Shown: positions 1 through 7,442 of the stretch, piece after piece
Layout of the letters: the number at the start of each line of letters is the position of its first letter
Numbering within the stretch: the first letter of the stretch is position 1
DNA from: Phycisphaerales bacterium UBA2402
GTDB lineage: Bacteria; Planctomycetota; Phycisphaerae; Phycisphaerales; UBA1924
Direction of reading: 5' to 3'
Assembly: GCA_002343715.1 (NCBI GenBank)
Contig: DDSA01000092.1
Coordinates: 50,929 to 75,223, forward strand
Length of the DNA stretch: 24,295 nt
Position numbers and translations under genes: made by a program
The notes under the pieces: model-generated
Told to the model about the DNA's origin: nothing
The model's input: only the letters and a program-made list of their open reading frames with translations
Database searches by the model: none

Positions 1-159
1 TTCGAGAAGGGCTTCATCCGCGCCGAGATCTACACCCTCGCCGACCTTGAAAAGTACAAGACCGAGAAAGCGATCAAGGAAGCGGGGAAGATGCGGGTCG
101 AGGGGAAGGACTACGTGATGAAGGACGGCGACATCTGCCACTTCCTGTTCAACGTCTGA
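1..159 (+). CDS. ychF: YchF/Obg-like ATPase, C-terminal fragment
   Basis: The window opens inside a gene whose last 52 codons read in frame 1 to a TGA at 157-159. The peptide begins [16 protein letters not shown] and ends [19 protein letters not shown], which is the conserved C-terminal TGS-domain end of the redox-regulated ATPase YchF (OLA1 family). These proteins bind ribosomes and hydrolyse ATP in preference to GTP. The G-domain motifs lie outside the window, so nucleotide specificity cannot be checked. The call rests on the tail alone, but that tail is very characteristic of the family. Confidence 0.9.
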   Translation, partial: FEKGFIRAEIYTLADLEKYKTEKAIKEAGKMRVEGKDYVMKDGDICHFLFNV

Positions 160-199
160 GCGCCCCCCCAAGGTCGGACCAGGGAGCATAATCTGCGGC

Positions 200-889
200 A
201 TGCCCCGACAGACACTCACGGACTCCTTTGCACGGCACCGCGAGCAGGACCGCGCCCAGGGCCTCTTTGAACTCGAATCCGACCGAGTGCTCGAGGTCAA
301 CCTCGACGGACGTGTATGGATGAAGGTCGGGGCGATGATCGCCTACCGGGGAGCGATGACCTTCACGCGCGAGGGGCTCTTCAACCAGGGGCTGGGCAAC
401 GCGCTCAAGAAGATCGTGACGTTCGAGGGCGGCTGGCTCACCAAGGCCGAGGGCCGGGGAAAGTTATACCTCGCCGACGGCGCCAAGAAACTCAGCATTC
501 TCGAACTCCGCGACGAATCGCTCTGGATCAACGGGACCGATCTACTCGCCTTCCAGGACGGCCTGTCTCACGACATCCGCCTGATGCGCAAGATCTCCTC
601 CGTGCTCCACGGCGGGCTTTTCAACGTCAAGGTCGCCGGGAACGGGCTCGTCGCCGTGGGGACCCACGGGCTGCCCCTGGCCCTCGCCGTCACGCCATCC
701 CTCCCCGTCTACACCGATCCCAACGCTACAGTGGCCTGGTCCGGCGGCCTCGAGCCCGAACTCAAAACCGACCTGCAGTTCAAGACCTTCCTGGGCCGGG
801 GCAGCGGTGAGAGTTTTCAGAAGGTCTTCCGCGGCGAAGGGTTCGTGCTCGTGCAACCGTACGAAAAGAACCTGGGCGGGCAGAGGTAG
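200..889 (+). CDS. AIM24-family (DUF124) protein
   Basis: This encodes 229 residues with no signal peptide or membrane segment, so a cytosolic protein is expected. The sequence is a run of short beta-strands with conserved glycines, including VWMKVGAMIAYRGAMTF near residues 39-55, and the repeats LHGGLFNVKVAGNGLVAVGTHG and GRGSGESFQKVFRGEGFVLVQ. This is the pattern of the AIM24 family, whose fold resembles a TRAP-like beta-barrel. The biochemical role of bacterial AIM24 proteins is not established. The ATG follows an AGGGAG about 12 bases upstream, a rather long spacing. The gene follows ychF by 40 bases and may be co-transcribed with it. It converges on pdxA with only 4 bases between the stops. 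Confidence 0.85.
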   Translation: MPRQTLTDSFARHREQDRAQGLFELESDRVLEVNLDGRVWMKVGAMIAYRGAMTFTREGLFNQGLGNALKKIVTFEGGWLTKAEGRGKLYLADGAKKLSILELRDESLWINGTDLLAFQDGLSHDIRLMRKISSVLHGGLFNVKVAGNGLVAVGTHGLPLALAVTPSLPVYTDPNATVAWSGGLEPELKTDLQFKTFLGRGSGESFQKVFRGEGFVLVQPYEKNLGGQR

Positions 890-893
890 ACGG

Positions 894-1970
894 TCAACGC
901 TGCCGTCCGCCCATCGAAGCCGCCAGACGCACCGCGGTCTGAACCGCGGCCCTCATACTCCCGGCATCGGCCCGGTTTGTCCCCGCGATGTCGAAGGCCG
1001 TCCCGTGGTCCGGGCTGGTACGGATGATGGGCAGGCCCGCGGTGAGGTTCACCGCTCTGTCCCAAGCCAGGGTCTTGAGCGGAATCAGCCCCTGGTCGTG
1101 GTACATGGCCACAACCAGATCGAACTCCGCTGGCTTCGTCCGGGTCGAGAGCGCCCGTTGAAAAATCGTGTCCGCCGGGAACGGCCCCGCGCAGCGGATC
1201 CCCCGCCGGCGCGAAGCGCGAAGAGCGGGTTCGATCACACGGGCTTCATCATCACCCAACAGCCCGCCTTCTCCGGCGTGCGGGTTGAGCCCGCACACCG
1301 CGATCCGTGGGCGTGGCGTGCCGAGTTGGCGCATGGTCTGGTGTCCCAGCGAGATGACATTCTCGATGCGATCACTGGTGAGAAAGCCGGGCACACGGGC
1401 GAGCGGCACGTGCACCGTCGCGAGAATGACATTCAGGCCGGGGCCGTTCGCGCTCGGCGGTGCGTGGAAGAACATCGCGCATTGCTTCACCGCGCACAGG
1501 CGAGCGAGCGCTTCGGTGTGGCCCGGAAACTCGCCGTGCCCCGCCAACTCCCACGCTTTTTTGCTGATCGGCCCGGTCACAACCGCGCTCACACCGGTGT
1601 GTGACCCGTGCAAAGCCAGCATCACCGCATCGCTGAAGCAACGGAAGGACATGTCCCCTCCCAGCGCTGTCGGCTTCGCCGCGTACCCGCTGCGGGGCGG
1701 GCGTTCTTCATAGTCCATGAGGACATCGCCTTTCGGCCAGGGAACGCCCGGGGGGCACAGGCTCCAGAACCGCGGCACCCTCGCCCGGCCCGCGGCGGCG
1801 TTCATGGCGGATTCCGCAGCGAGAATGACGAAGCGAACTCCCGGGCAAGCACGACGGCGTCGAGGGTCGAGCGCCTTGACGATGACCTCGGGCCCGATGC
1901 CGCCGGGATCGCCCATCGACACGGCGATGGTGATGGGGCGGCGGTCGGATGGGCGTGGTGGGATTGTCAC
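894..1970 (-). CDS. pdxA: 4-hydroxythreonine-4-phosphate dehydrogenase PdxA
   Basis: This encodes 358 residues, slightly longer than the usual 330 or so. PdxA oxidises 4-phosphohydroxy-L-threonine with NAD(P)+ in the DXP-dependent pyridoxal phosphate pathway. The N-terminal MGDPGGIGPEV is the family signature. The three metal-binding histidines expected for PdxA are present: H151 in GHTEAL, H231 in GLNPHAGEGG and H291 in YHDQGLIPLK. The C-terminal block TSPDHGTAFDIAGTNRADAGSM is also typical. The reading frame begins at a GTG at 1970, because the next in-frame ATG would cut into the conserved MGDPGG block. No clear Shine-Dalgarno is visible. The gene diverges from the FKBP gene with about 50 bases between starts, so the two probably have back-to-back promoters. 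No other B6 genes are in the window. Confidence 0.95.
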   Translation of the reverse strand: MTIPPRPSDRRPITIAVSMGDPGGIGPEVIVKALDPRRRRACPGVRFVILAAESAMNAAAGRARVPRFWSLCPPGVPWPKGDVLMDYEERPPRSGYAAKPTALGGDMSFRCFSDAVMLALHGSHTGVSAVVTGPISKKAWELAGHGEFPGHTEALARLCAVKQCAMFFHAPPSANGPGLNVILATVHVPLARVPGFLTSDRIENVISLGHQTMRQLGTPRPRIAVCGLNPHAGEGGLLGDDEARVIEPALRASRRRGIRCAGPFPADTIFQRALSTRTKPAEFDLVVAMYHDQGLIPLKTLAWDRAVNLTAGLPIIRTSPDHGTAFDIAGTNRADAGSMRAAVQTAVRLAASMGGRQR

Positions 1971-2021
1971 GGGTGGGCCGGTGTCGTGAGCAGGAATCGT
2001 AGCGAAGCGGGGGACGTCCCT

Positions 2022-2552
2022 ATGCTTGGCCTCATGGTCTGGAACTCATCACGAATCATGCTCGCGTGCGCGGGCCTGTGCGTCAGCCTCATCGGGTGTG
2101 ATCGCGCTGTGCCCGCGGATGCCGCCATGCCGGTCCCGACGAAGGTTCAGCCCATTCCCGAGCCGGTTGTGCCGGCCTCACCCACCCCGACACACACGGC
2201 AATCCCTACGGAGCCACTCCACGTGCAGACTCTCCCCAGCGGCATCATGATCGAAGACCTCGCGCTTGGTTCCGGAGCGGGTTGTCCGCCCGGTTCGACG
2301 GTCACGATCCACTACCGAGGCACGCTGAAAAACGGCACGGAGTTCGATTCCAGTCACGGCGGCGATCCGGCCACGTTCCCGCTCGGACGGCTCATCAAAG
2401 GTTGGCAGGAGGGGATCCCGGGGATGAAAGCAGGTGGCAAGCGCAGGCTGACTATTCCGTACATGATGGCGTACGGCGAGCAAGGGATGCCGCCGGTCAT
2501 CCCGCCGAAGTCGGATCTTGTCTTTGAGATCGAGATGATCAGTTTCGAGTAA
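2022..2552 (+). CDS. FKBP-type peptidyl-prolyl isomerase, lipoprotein
   Basis: This encodes 176 residues from the ATG at 2022, which has a GGGGG run about 8 bases upstream; ATG 2034 is the alternative. The N-terminus is a lipoprotein signal peptide with lipobox LIGC, followed by a proline/threonine-rich linker. A single FKBP domain fills the C-terminal half. It has the family landmarks VTIHYRGTLKNGTEFDSS, RLIKGWQEGIPGMKAGGKR, IPYMMAYGEQG and IPPKSDLVFEIEM, including the active-site tyrosine, the FDSS aspartate, the tryptophan and the terminal phenylalanine. It should catalyse proline isomerisation outside the cytoplasmic membrane, aiding folding of exported proteins. The open frame extends upstream to 1608, but that part lies antisense to pdxA and is not coding. 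It is convergent with the next lipoprotein gene, with 14 bases between. Confidence 0.92.
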   Translation: MLGLMVWNSSRIMLACAGLCVSLIGCDRAVPADAAMPVPTKVQPIPEPVVPASPTPTHTAIPTEPLHVQTLPSGIMIEDLALGSGAGCPPGSTVTIHYRGTLKNGTEFDSSHGGDPATFPLGRLIKGWQEGIPGMKAGGKRRLTIPYMMAYGEQGMPPVIPPKSDLVFEIEMISFE

Positions 2553-2566
2553 AGCCCGGATCGGGG

Positions 2567-2998
2567 TCAAGGAAAACTGTGGGGCGCGCCCCACTTGATG
2601 AGCGTGTTGTTCTGGAAGTAGAACCACGCCTCATCACGGGCGAGGTATCCGTAGGACTTGTTCCCGACGCGGTACTTCTGCACCAGTTCCACCGAGTACG
2701 CGTCAACCGGGGGTTGTTCACTACGCTGGACAAACTTCGCCTCGGGGAAGAGTGCTCTGAACTGCTCTACGGTCGTCGAGGGACCCAGCGCCATCAACTG
2801 AGCGGAATATCTCTCCCGGATGGTTGGGAGTTCGGACTTCGACTGCACCACGGGCAGGCTCGACCGTTCGGTCGGTGTCAGCGCCACCCTGGCGCCGTGG
2901 TTTGCTGTCGTCTCGTTCCCGATCGCCACTACACAACCGGCTGCGGCGGCGAGCAAGACACCCAGCGCCGCGATTCCCAATGTGTTTGCTCTCATCAT
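2567..2998 (-). CDS. Small lipoprotein, function unknown
   Basis: This encodes 143 residues starting at tandem ATGs (2998 and 2995), with an AAAGGGAG Shine-Dalgarno a few bases upstream. The N-terminus is a hydrophobic export signal ending AAAAGC, so lipid attachment at the cysteine is likely. The mature part has a short helix-rich region, then TTVEQFRALFPEAKFV, a YxVELVQKYRV strand, and a tail AWFYFQNNTLIKWGAP. The pattern of a small helix pair followed by beta-strands, ending in an aromatic strand and 'N.L..WG.P', is reminiscent of the SmpA/BamE lipoprotein fold. That resemblance is by eye and weak. It lies about 80 bases downstream of the hydrolase lipoprotein gene on the same strand and could be co-transcribed with it. 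Confidence 0.75.
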   Translation of the reverse strand: MMRANTLGIAALGVLLAAAAGCVVAIGNETTANHGARVALTPTERSSLPVVQSKSELPTIRERYSAQLMALGPSTTVEQFRALFPEAKFVQRSEQPPVDAYSVELVQKYRVGNKSYGYLARDEAWFYFQNNTLIKWGAPHSFP

Positions 2999-3081
2999 GC
3001 CAACTCCCTTTCAAGTAAGCCGCCCCGGCGAGGCCATTGTTGGTCGTACGCCAGACGGAGTTTCAGCATCCTGAACGTGAT

Positions 3082-4410
3082 TCAACGTCCGTCCTTAGTT
3101 CCCGTGTCGGGGAAGCGGCGATCGATCCACGCCACGATGTCATCCGCGGCCCAAGAGAGCGTGGCGAACATATAGAGGTGGCCGAAGTTCCCGACCCATC
3201 GTTCAGGCCTTCCGGCCCGTTCCCAGAGTTCCTCACCCTTGGCAGCGGGCACAATGGCGTCCCACGAGGCGTGCATGATGAGCACGTGTTTGTCGCGCAG
3301 AAGCGGCGCGGTGTGGTACGGGTCGAGCGTGGATCGGCGGATGTACTCCGCCGTCACGATCTTGCGCTCGGCGACGGTCAAGTGAAGTTCAGTCGATACC
3401 CGGCCCCGGACCCGGGAGTAGTAATAGTCCATCCACTCGGAGCCCGCGACTTCGAGGAAGTTGGTACCCCCGCCGATCAGGATGACCGCCTCGGCGGGGA
3501 GGCCGACCTCGTCGAGCCTTGCCGAGACGGAAGGGGACATGATCGCCCCGAAACTGCACCCGACGATGATCAACGGGCTGTGGGGGATCGCCGGGAAACG
3601 TTCGTAGACAAAGCGCAGCGCGGACTCGTTCGCCAGGGCATAGAGGCCGATGGCATCGTCGAAGTCCGTGGCGGCGAGCGCCGCGGTCGCGTCGAGATAG
3701 GTACGCCTTGTCCTTTCGTCGGGTCGTTCTTCCTTCATGGGCCTTCGGCGAACCGAGATCCCATCGGCCGGCTTTGGCGGCTGCGCAGCCGGTGCATCGG
3801 GCGAGACGGTCAGCGCGCCCGGACGCCTCCAGGCCAGGCCATTGTGGCCCAGCACCGCCCAGCCCCGCTCGGTCAGAATCCGCACGAGTTCTTTCTCGTA
3901 CTTGTAGCCCGAGAGGCCCCACTGATACAGGACGAGTCCGCGAGCAGGGCGCTCCGAAGGAAGCCACAGCCGGAACTCCATGTGGAGCGGGGCCGAAGCG
4001 GTCAACGCGTACAGGCTCGCGGCCTCGGCGGATTCGGGCGAGAGGTGAAGGGCGTCGAGCGCTGGCGGGCGTTCACGCCAGGCAAAGAAATCGAAGGAGA
4101 TATCGGTCGAGGGTGGGCCTTGCGCCAACGAAGGTGATACATACGTCACCAACCCGGCGCCGATAGGAACGGAGACCAGGTCACGCGGGTTGTCGGGAGG
4201 GCCATACGAAGATCGCCGCGAAGAGAAAGTTTCCGGAGCGGCAGACCCGATCGGTGTTCGCAGAGCGGGCATCGAATCGGTCCAGGTGGTGGGCCACCGG
4301 GGCGGCGGAGAGTGTTCTGTGGGCGGGAAGTTCTCCGCGCGATAATGGATGTATCCGCACCCGGAAAGTGCGAAGGTCGCCGCAACCAGAAGCAAAGGCC
4401 GCCAGTTCAT
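3082..4410 (-). CDS. Alpha/beta-hydrolase lipoprotein
   Basis: This encodes 442 residues. The N-terminus MNWRPLLLVAATFALSGC is a lipoprotein signal with lipobox LSGC (Cys18). An unmatched region of about 120 residues is followed by an alpha/beta-hydrolase core. Its strand GLVLYQWGLSG leads into the nucleophile elbow G284-C-S286-F-G288, a late acid D384 in SWDAIVP, and H411 in FGHLYMF, giving a complete Ser-Asp-His triad. The long segment between the first strand and the elbow (residues 195-240, rich in Pro and Arg) looks like a lid or linker. The substrate cannot be told from the sequence; esterase or peptidase activity at the cell envelope is the reasonable expectation. The gene diverges from the flavin-reductase gene across an 87-base spacer. 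Confidence 0.85.
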   Translation of the reverse strand: MNWRPLLLVAATFALSGCGYIHYRAENFPPTEHSPPPRWPTTWTDSMPALRTPIGSAAPETFSSRRSSYGPPDNPRDLVSVPIGAGLVTYVSPSLAQGPPSTDISFDFFAWRERPPALDALHLSPESAEAASLYALTASAPLHMEFRLWLPSERPARGLVLYQWGLSGYKYEKELVRILTERGWAVLGHNGLAWRRPGALTVSPDAPAAQPPKPADGISVRRRPMKEERPDERTRRTYLDATAALAATDFDDAIGLYALANESALRFVYERFPAIPHSPLIIVGCSFGAIMSPSVSARLDEVGLPAEAVILIGGGTNFLEVAGSEWMDYYYSRVRGRVSTELHLTVAERKIVTAEYIRRSTLDPYHTAPLLRDKHVLIMHASWDAIVPAAKGEELWERAGRPERWVGNFGHLYMFATLSWAADDIVAWIDRRFPDTGTKDGR

Positions 4411-4497
4411 TCATCATGACGGTAGCGCCGTTCAATCGGGTTGGGTTTGCGCTTGATGCGTGTGCAACCGCCGTGCGCCGATCGATACACTGACAAC

Positions 4498-5148
4498 ATG
4501 CACATCGATCCGGATTCTCTCCCGGTTGCCGATCGGTACAAGTTGTTGATCGGCGGCATCGTGCCGCGGCCGATCGCTCTGGTCTCTACCCTGTCGCCGG
4601 AAGGGAGGTCCAACCTGGCGCCTTTCTCCTTCTTCGCGGGCGTGGGATCGAACCCGATGACCCTGCTCTTCTGCCCGGCAAACAAGGAGGACGGCACGGA
4701 GAAGGACACACTCCGCAACGCCAAGCCCGCGGACGAAGGAGGGACCGGTGAGTTCGTGGTGAACGTAGTGAGCGATGCGTTCATCGCGAGGGCCGTGGCG
4801 ACGGCCGAGCCTCTCGCCTACGGGGAGTCGGAGTTCGATCTCAGCGGACTCAACCCGTTGCCCAGCGTGACCGTTCGACCCTGCCGGGTTGCTGAATCTG
4901 CACTGGCCTACGAATGTCGAACGGTTCAGGTGGTTCGTACCAACCCCGGAGCGCCGAGCGGCGGCAACATCGTCATCGGCCGCGTAGTAGGGGTGTGGGT
5001 GTCACCCATCGTGACCGATGGACGATGGCGCATCGACCCCGGACGGTTGGACGCTGTGGGTCGGATGGGCGGGTTTGAGTATTGTCGTACTCGAGATAGG
5101 ATTTCGCTGCCAATGGGCAAGGCGGCGATCGAGAACGATCGTTCCTGA
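4498..5148 (+). CDS. Flavin reductase-like (FMN-binding split barrel) protein
   Basis: This encodes 216 residues from the ATG at 4498. The frame is open from a TTG at 4441 and an ATG at 4456, but family members typically begin just before the YKLLIGGIVPRPIALVST block, which favours 4498. The Shine-Dalgarno there is poor. This block and the following GRSNLAPFSFFAGVGSNP are the FMN-binding split-barrel signature of the flavin-reductase-like family. A second conserved region, GEFVVNVVSDAF, follows, and later NIVIGRVVGVWV. Such proteins bind FMN and often act as NAD(P)H:flavin oxidoreductases or paralogues of unknown substrate. No partner monooxygenase is adjacent, so the physiological role is open. 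Confidence 0.88.
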   Translation: MHIDPDSLPVADRYKLLIGGIVPRPIALVSTLSPEGRSNLAPFSFFAGVGSNPMTLLFCPANKEDGTEKDTLRNAKPADEGGTGEFVVNVVSDAFIARAVATAEPLAYGESEFDLSGLNPLPSVTVRPCRVAESALAYECRTVQVVRTNPGAPSGGNIVIGRVVGVWVSPIVTDGRWRIDPGRLDAVGRMGGFEYCRTRDRISLPMGKAAIENDRS

Positions 5149-5179
5149 TAGATCGTGCCTGGAGAGACCGACTCGATAT

Positions 5180-5214
5180 AGAAAAAGAGCCTCCGGCTGA
5201 CGCCGAAGGCTCTT
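5180..5214 (-). terminator. Rho-independent terminator of the first PEP-CTERM-like gene
   Basis: Read on the minus strand, a 13-bp stem (one G-T wobble) with a 4-base loop is followed directly by a run of T (A5 at 5182-5186 on the plus strand). It sits 65 bases past the stop of the gene ending at 5279. It also faces the end of the flavin-reductase gene but lacks a T tract in that direction. The stem shares the sequence GAGCCT.. ..AGGCTC with the second terminator at 6596-6626. Confidence 0.88.
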
Positions 5215-5278
5215 GAGATACGGAGAAGGCAAGTCGCCTTGCTGGCTTGAATACGCTCCTTTCAGAGCGATTTCAAAC

Positions 5279-5977
5279 TTAGCGGCGACGGCGGGCCGCG
5301 ACGAGGCCGCCGAGGCCCAGGAGGGCCAGCGAGCCGGGAGCGGGCAGGATCTGAGCGGTCAGGCCGGTGGCCTTGTCCTGGAAGTCGGCAAAGAAGAAGT
5401 TGCCGGCTCCGAAGGTGATCTGAGTGAGGGCGCCCTCGAAGGGTGCGTTGCCCAGACCGCTGATCTGGAAATCGCCCAGCTGGCTTCCGTTGAACTCGTC
5501 ATCTTGATTGCCGTTGTCGCTCAAGAGAACGTTCGCGAGGGAGGCGTTCAAGTAGATGAAGTTGTTCACAGCATCGAAGAGCCAGGTGCCGATGACGTCG
5601 CCGGTAATGGTGTCGCCATCCGCGTCAGTAGCGGTGAACGAACCAACGCCGCTTCCGAGGATACCGGGGAAGGTACCGTCGCGGGTGAACGAGCAGGTCA
5701 TCGAGAACGCGGCCATTGTGCCGCCGCCCGGGAAGCCGACCTCGAAGGAGGCGCTGCCGGGGTTGCTGTCGGTGCGGGACACTTCGCCGGCCGAACGCAG
5801 CCCACCGTTCTGGTTCACGGCGACGGCCGTGAACATACCGGTGTTGGCGCTCGACGCGGCGTATGAGCCGGCCAAGTCATGGTATGTGTAAGTCAGAATG
5901 ACCCCGGCGTTCGCGGCGCTGGTGAGCGCACCAGCGGCGACAGCAAGGGCAATGGCAGTACGGGAACGATTGGTCAT
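5279..5977 (-). CDS. Secreted PEP-CTERM-like protein (paralogue 1)
   Basis: This encodes 232 residues from the ATG at 5977, chosen because a near-perfect GGAGGAGA lies just upstream; an ATG seven codons earlier has no such site. A Sec signal peptide, MTNRSRTAIALAVAAGALTSAANA, is followed by a beta-rich, Gly/Asn/Asp-rich exported domain. The conserved core FTATDADGDTITGDVIGTWLF recurs in the neighbour at 6686-7381. The C-terminus, LPAPGSLALLGLGGLVAARRRR, is a short motif, a hydrophobic helix and an arginine cluster. This is the architecture of PEP-CTERM sorting tails, with PAPGS in place of the textbook PEP. Export and then recognition by an exosortase-type system is the inferred fate. The function of the exported domain is not known. 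Confidence 0.87.
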   Translation of the reverse strand: MTNRSRTAIALAVAAGALTSAANAGVILTYTYHDLAGSYAASSANTGMFTAVAVNQNGGLRSAGEVSRTDSNPGSASFEVGFPGGGTMAAFSMTCSFTRDGTFPGILGSGVGSFTATDADGDTITGDVIGTWLFDAVNNFIYLNASLANVLLSDNGNQDDEFNGSQLGDFQISGLGNAPFEGALTQITFGAGNFFFADFQDKATGLTAQILPAPGSLALLGLGGLVAARRRR

Positions 5978-5981
5978 GTCT

Positions 5982-5989
5982 TCTCCTCC
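5982..5989 (-). promoter_or_regulatory. Strong Shine-Dalgarno fixing the 5977 start
   Basis: Minus-strand GGAGGAGA lies four bases upstream of the ATG at 5977. It decides this start over the ATG at 5998, which lacks a site. Confidence 0.85.
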
Positions 5990-6044
5990 AAACTTCACTA
6001 AGTCAAGCCCGCGGCGGAGCAGGCAGGACTCGGGAACTATACGT

Positions 6045-6069
6045 GCCGGGGTGTCTCACGTCCCGACCC
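6045..6069 (-). repeat. Conserved 25-base 5' leader element, copy 1
   Basis: A 25-base block is shared with 7443-7467 at 24 of 25 positions. On the minus strand it reads GGGTCGGGAC, one variable base, then TGAGACACCCCGGC. It lies just downstream of the predicted promoter and about 67 bases ahead of the start codon, so it should be in the transcribed leader. It could be an operator or an RNA element; only a weak hairpin (GGGT/ACCC or CGGG/CCCG) can be drawn. Confidence 0.75.
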
Positions 6070-6073
6070 TACA

Positions 6074-6102
6074 AGTTTGACGTATCAGAGGGCAAATGTC
6101 AA
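6074..6102 (-). promoter_or_regulatory. Promoter of PEP-CTERM-like paralogue 1
   Basis: On the minus strand a perfect -35 TTGACA (6102-6097) is followed by a 17-base spacer and CAAACT (6079-6074), which keeps the key A2, A4 and T6 of a -10 box. The same arrangement with a perfect TTGACA and 17-base spacing occurs before the paralogue at 7472-7500. That conservation in an otherwise diverging upstream region supports a real promoter. Confidence 0.7.
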
Positions 6103-6595
6103 TAGCAATCATGCAAAAACTGTGGGGATTCGTACAAGTTGCCCGCATTTTCCTTCCAAACTACGGACCGATATCAGTCTTGTGTTCGTAATAAATTTGG
6201 TATTTGTGTTTTACTAGGGTTGAAATGAAAAAACTCCACAAAGCGTTTGGATTAGTTCCCTCTTTCGAGGTAGATCCGCTTACACCCCGCAGGTTGAGTT
6301 GTCGAATCCTGATGTGCGATCTCAAGCACATCGTAGTGTTTGCATAACGCTTCCTGGATTGAGGCAACATATCCGGCAAGGATCGTCCAGGTGGGGTTCC
6401 ATGTGCCATCCTGGGCAGCAGGATGCCGGGTGCCTGTCTTGGTGCCGCGACGAATCGTCTGCGTTCATGAGTTGACAAAGAACTCTCAGATCAGAAGGGA
6501 AACGAACAGGAGCAATCAGCGTTCAAGATACCGCAAAGCTGATGATCGATGCTTACCCTTCGTGAAGAATCTGCGCCGATGGAATGCAGCGAATG
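6103..6595. other. AT-richer intergenic region with several perfect hairpins, no convincing gene
   Basis: About 490 bases separate the two PEP-CTERM-like units and are visibly richer in A/T than the flanks. The open frames (91 and 105 codons, both from TTG starts) have no Shine-Dalgarno, no family resemblance and no domain pattern. What does stand out is structure: perfect inverted repeats at 6311-6332 (7-bp stem GATGTGC), 6407-6425 (7-bp stem CATCCTG, 5-base loop) and 6259-6270 (a 4-bp stem that on the minus strand has a GAAA tetraloop). A compact palindrome, GACGAATCGTC, lies at 6449-6459. On the minus strand a bulged stem followed by T6 ends near 6232. A structured small RNA is possible but unproven. 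Confidence 0.5.
6232..6430 (-). ncRNA. Candidate structured small RNA (tentative)
   Basis: On the minus strand three separate stems occur in order: CATCCTG/CAGGATG with a 5-base loop, GATGTGC/GCACATC with an 8-base loop, and CCTC-GAAA-GAGG, a GNRA-type tetraloop. They are followed by a bulged terminal hairpin (CCAAA...TTTGTGG) running into TTTTTT near 6237-6232, which resembles a weak intrinsic terminator. No good promoter was found upstream. The boundaries are approximate and no known RNA family is recognised. Confidence 0.25.
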
Positions 6596-6626
6596 AAAAA
6601 GAGCCTCTGGCGTAGACCAGAGGCTC
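6596..6626 (-). terminator. Rho-independent terminator of the second PEP-CTERM-like gene
   Basis: Read on the minus strand, a perfect 10-bp stem GAGCCTCTGG/CCAGAGGCTC with a 6-base loop is followed by TTTTT. It lies 60 bases beyond the stop at 6686. The stem resembles the terminator at 5180-5214, consistent with duplication of the whole transcription unit. Confidence 0.92.
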
Positions 6627-6685
6627 TCGAGATGCTTTAGGTTTCTCGTTTGCTCGTCGGATTGACCGAGCAAGCAATTCGAGAT

Positions 6686-7381
6686 TCAGCGTGCACGGCG
6701 GCGGGTGGCCACCGCGAGACCGGCCATGCCCAGAAGGGCAACAGAACCGGGAGTGGGCAGAATCTGCATCGAACCGCCCGTAGCACGATCGGCGAAGGAA
6801 GTCTGGAAGAAGTTGTTGCCGCCGAAGGTGAGTTGCACCACCGAGCCGTAGAAGGGCTGCGGCGAGGGGAAATTCATGCTGAAGTCGCCCGACTCGGAAC
6901 CGTCGAACGTGCCGTCGGCCGCACCGTTGTCGGCGAAGTTCACGTTGCTGAGGTTGCCGTTGAAGAAGATGAACCCGGGGCCGCCGAAAATCCAAAGACC
7001 GGCGATATCACCCGAGAGCGTGTCACCATCGACATCGGTGGCGGTGAACGTGCCATTGCCCATCGCGGTGGTCGCGTTGATGTTCACCACGCTGATGCTG
7101 ATGACAAAGTTCGCCGGGTTGAAGGGGTTGCTCTCGAAGCCGGCCTCGAACGAAGCGGTGCCAAGCCCGGGAACCAGACGGCTGGCTTCGTAGGCCGAGG
7201 CAAGCGTCGGGGTGTTCACAGCCATCGCGGTGAACGAGCCGTTGCCGCCGCCGGTGCTCGTAAATGTGCCGGCCAAGTCGTCGTACGACACGGTGGCGAT
7301 GATCTCGGCATTCGCCGATGCCACAATGCCGCCGGCGAGGGCCGCGAACAGTGCAGCGGAAACACGGAAACGATTGGTCAT
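6686..7381 (-). CDS. Secreted PEP-CTERM-like protein (paralogue 2)
   Basis: This encodes 231 residues from the ATG at 7381, preceded by AGGAGG at 7395-7390. The signal peptide MTNRFRVSAALFAALAGGIVASANA opens with the same MTNR as paralogue 1. The exported domain aligns along its length with that protein: both have a Y(H/D)DLAG segment, SASFEVGF/TASFEAGF, FTATD(A/V)DGDT, GDF.. and (L/I)TFG.(G/N)NFF. The tail, LPTPGSVALLGMAGLAVATRRRAR, is the same sorting-type end with PTPGS. It is probably exported and anchored or processed like its neighbour. Function is unknown. The two genes are tandem on the minus strand, each with its own promoter and terminator, so they are separate units rather than an operon. 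Confidence 0.88.
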   Translation of the reverse strand: MTNRFRVSAALFAALAGGIVASANAEIIATVSYDDLAGTFTSTGGGNGSFTAMAVNTPTLASAYEASRLVPGLGTASFEAGFESNPFNPANFVISISVVNINATTAMGNGTFTATDVDGDTLSGDIAGLWIFGGPGFIFFNGNLSNVNFADNGAADGTFDGSESGDFSMNFPSPQPFYGSVVQLTFGGNNFFQTSFADRATGGSMQILPTPGSVALLGMAGLAVATRRRAR

Positions 7382-7389
7382 GTCTCTGT

Positions 7390-7395
7390 CCTCCT
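7390..7395 (-). promoter_or_regulatory. Shine-Dalgarno fixing the 7381 start
   Basis: A perfect minus-strand AGGAGG lies eight bases upstream of the ATG at 7381. Confidence 0.85.
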
Positions 7396-7442
7396 AAAGT
7401 CTCTCGCCTTGTCCGGAGAGACAAGGTCTTGCTCGAACGTGG

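Noticed and set aside
1608..2021. N-terminal extension of the FKBP frame
   Set aside because: This part overlaps pdxA antisense and precedes the lipoprotein signal peptide; the ribosome site supports 2022.
3037..4137. A 366-codon plus-strand frame opposite the hydrolase lipoprotein
   Set aside because: The hydrolase has a lipobox and a catalytic triad; the antisense frame has neither a signal nor a domain.
6285..6315. Possible tRNA T-arm (GTCGAATCC)
   Set aside because: The flanking bases do not form a 5-bp T stem, and no anticodon arm or acceptor stem can be paired around it.
6161..6478. 105-codon minus-strand frame in the spacer
   Set aside because: TTG start, no Shine-Dalgarno, composition and product unlike any known protein; treated as non-coding.
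6472..6500. Perfect plus-strand TTGACA in the spacer
   Set aside because: No -10 box lies at 16-18 bases (AAGGGA at 17) and no gene follows on that strand.
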